The position numbers and the translations under genes are program-made. 6,499 nt of DNA from an uncultured Chloroflexota bacterium (GTDB lineage: Bacteria; Chloroflexota; Dehalococcoidia; UBA3495), in the NCBI GenBank assembly GCA_913052545.1, contig CAJXEF010000118.1, forward strand, positions 1 to 6,499, in the 5' to 3' direction. This document shows, in pieces, positions 6,170-6,499 of the stretch. The notes under the pieces are model-generated. The model was not told where the DNA came from, made no database searches, and worked only from the letters and a program-made list of their open reading frames with translations. Within the stretch, counting starts at the first letter, position 1, and each line of letters opens with the position of its first letter.

Positions 6170-6499
6170 GTGACCAACCTACAACAAAAATGTAATGAAC
6201 TCCTCGAGGAACGCCGCCTCATCGTGGCCACGAATCGAGGCCCAGTTGAATATCAGCAAGATTCTAACGGAATTCTAAGCGCCAAAAGAGCTAACAGTGG
6301 TATAACTACTGCGCTTAACCCATTGGCTAATACTGAAAACATCACCTGGATCTCTAGCGCCATGGGAGAAGGCGATAGATTAATCTCAAACCAAGGGCAG
6401 AATTCACGTATGAAATCTCCCTTACAGAATCATAAGATAGATTTGAGGTTCATAGTCACACCCAGACGGGTTTACCACAAATATTACAACGTTATTTGC
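6170..6499 (+). CDS. Trehalose-6-phosphate synthase-type glycosyltransferase (GT20, OtsA-like), 5' part only
   Basis: The first 110 codons are present and the frame is open to the right edge. GT20 enzymes transfer glucose from a nucleotide sugar to glucose 6-phosphate (or to glycerol 3-phosphate in glucosylglycerol-phosphate synthases), making compatible-solute precursors in the cytosol. The N-terminal Rossmann start is RRLIVATNRGPVEY (residues 17-30), followed by a Gly-containing SGITTALNPLA segment (47-57), TWISSAMGEGDR, and RVYHKYYNVIC at the edge, all typical of OtsA relatives. The nucleotide-sugar site and C-terminal domain lie outside the window, so donor and acceptor cannot be assigned. 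The GTG at 6170 is chosen because an in-frame TAA at 6152 excludes longer forms and no other start precedes the NRGP motif. AGGGA lies about 12 bases upstream, rather far. The 170-base gap before it indicates a unit separate from the HAD gene. Confidence 0.88.
   Translation, partial: MTNLQQKCNELLEERRLIVATNRGPVEYQQDSNGILSAKRANSGITTALNPLANTENITWISSAMGEGDRLISNQGQNSRMKSPLQNHKIDLRFIVTPRRVYHKYYNVIC

Overview
The window looks like a chromosomal stretch of a free-living bacterium of moderately low GC. It carries ordinary biosynthetic and housekeeping genes, with Shine-Dalgarno sites and sigma70-like promoter boxes. I see no insertion sequence, phage gene, CRISPR array, tRNA or rRNA. The trehalose-6-phosphate-synthase-type fragment at the right end (NRGPVEY, then SAMGEGDR) and the GatA-like amidase resemble versions I associate with uncultured Chloroflexota. 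That placement is inference from memory, not a database result.

Left half, minus strand. In transcription order the genes are a CPBP-family membrane protease (3201 to 2410), tryptophan synthase alpha chain trpA (2409 to 1597), an AroH-class chorismate mutase (1583 to 1209), then a class I DAHP synthase (from 908, running off the left edge). The first three are packed as one operon. The protease stop TAG abuts the trpA ATG, and the trpA stop TAA lies next to the chorismate mutase ribosome binding site. The DAHP synthase is set apart by 300 bases holding its own promoter candidate and a perfect 15-bp inverted repeat. Together these genes cover the entry to the shikimate pathway, the branch toward Phe/Tyr, and part of the last step to Trp. 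trpB is not next to trpA.

Right half, plus strand. After a divergent intergenic region (3202-3476) with a palindrome and a promoter candidate comes a short GatC/AtzG-like protein (3477-3665). It is followed by a complete GatA-like amidase (3740-5152) with an intact Lys-Ser-Ser triad, and then a HAD-family hydrolase (about 5223-5999). These three probably form an operon. The pair of a small GatC-like protein and a solitary amidase recalls AtzG-AtzE and suggests a small-molecule amidase complex rather than the tRNA amidotransferase. A separate promoter candidate precedes the GT20 glycosyltransferase gene that starts at 6170 and runs off the right edge.

Nothing here is clearly a new system. The items most worth following are the GatC-like/amidase/HAD unit, the palindrome over the DAHP synthase promoter, the CPBP protease joined to trpA, and two catalytic-site substitutions (Asp to Glu in TrpA, and Trp in place of the second motif I Asp in the HAD protein).
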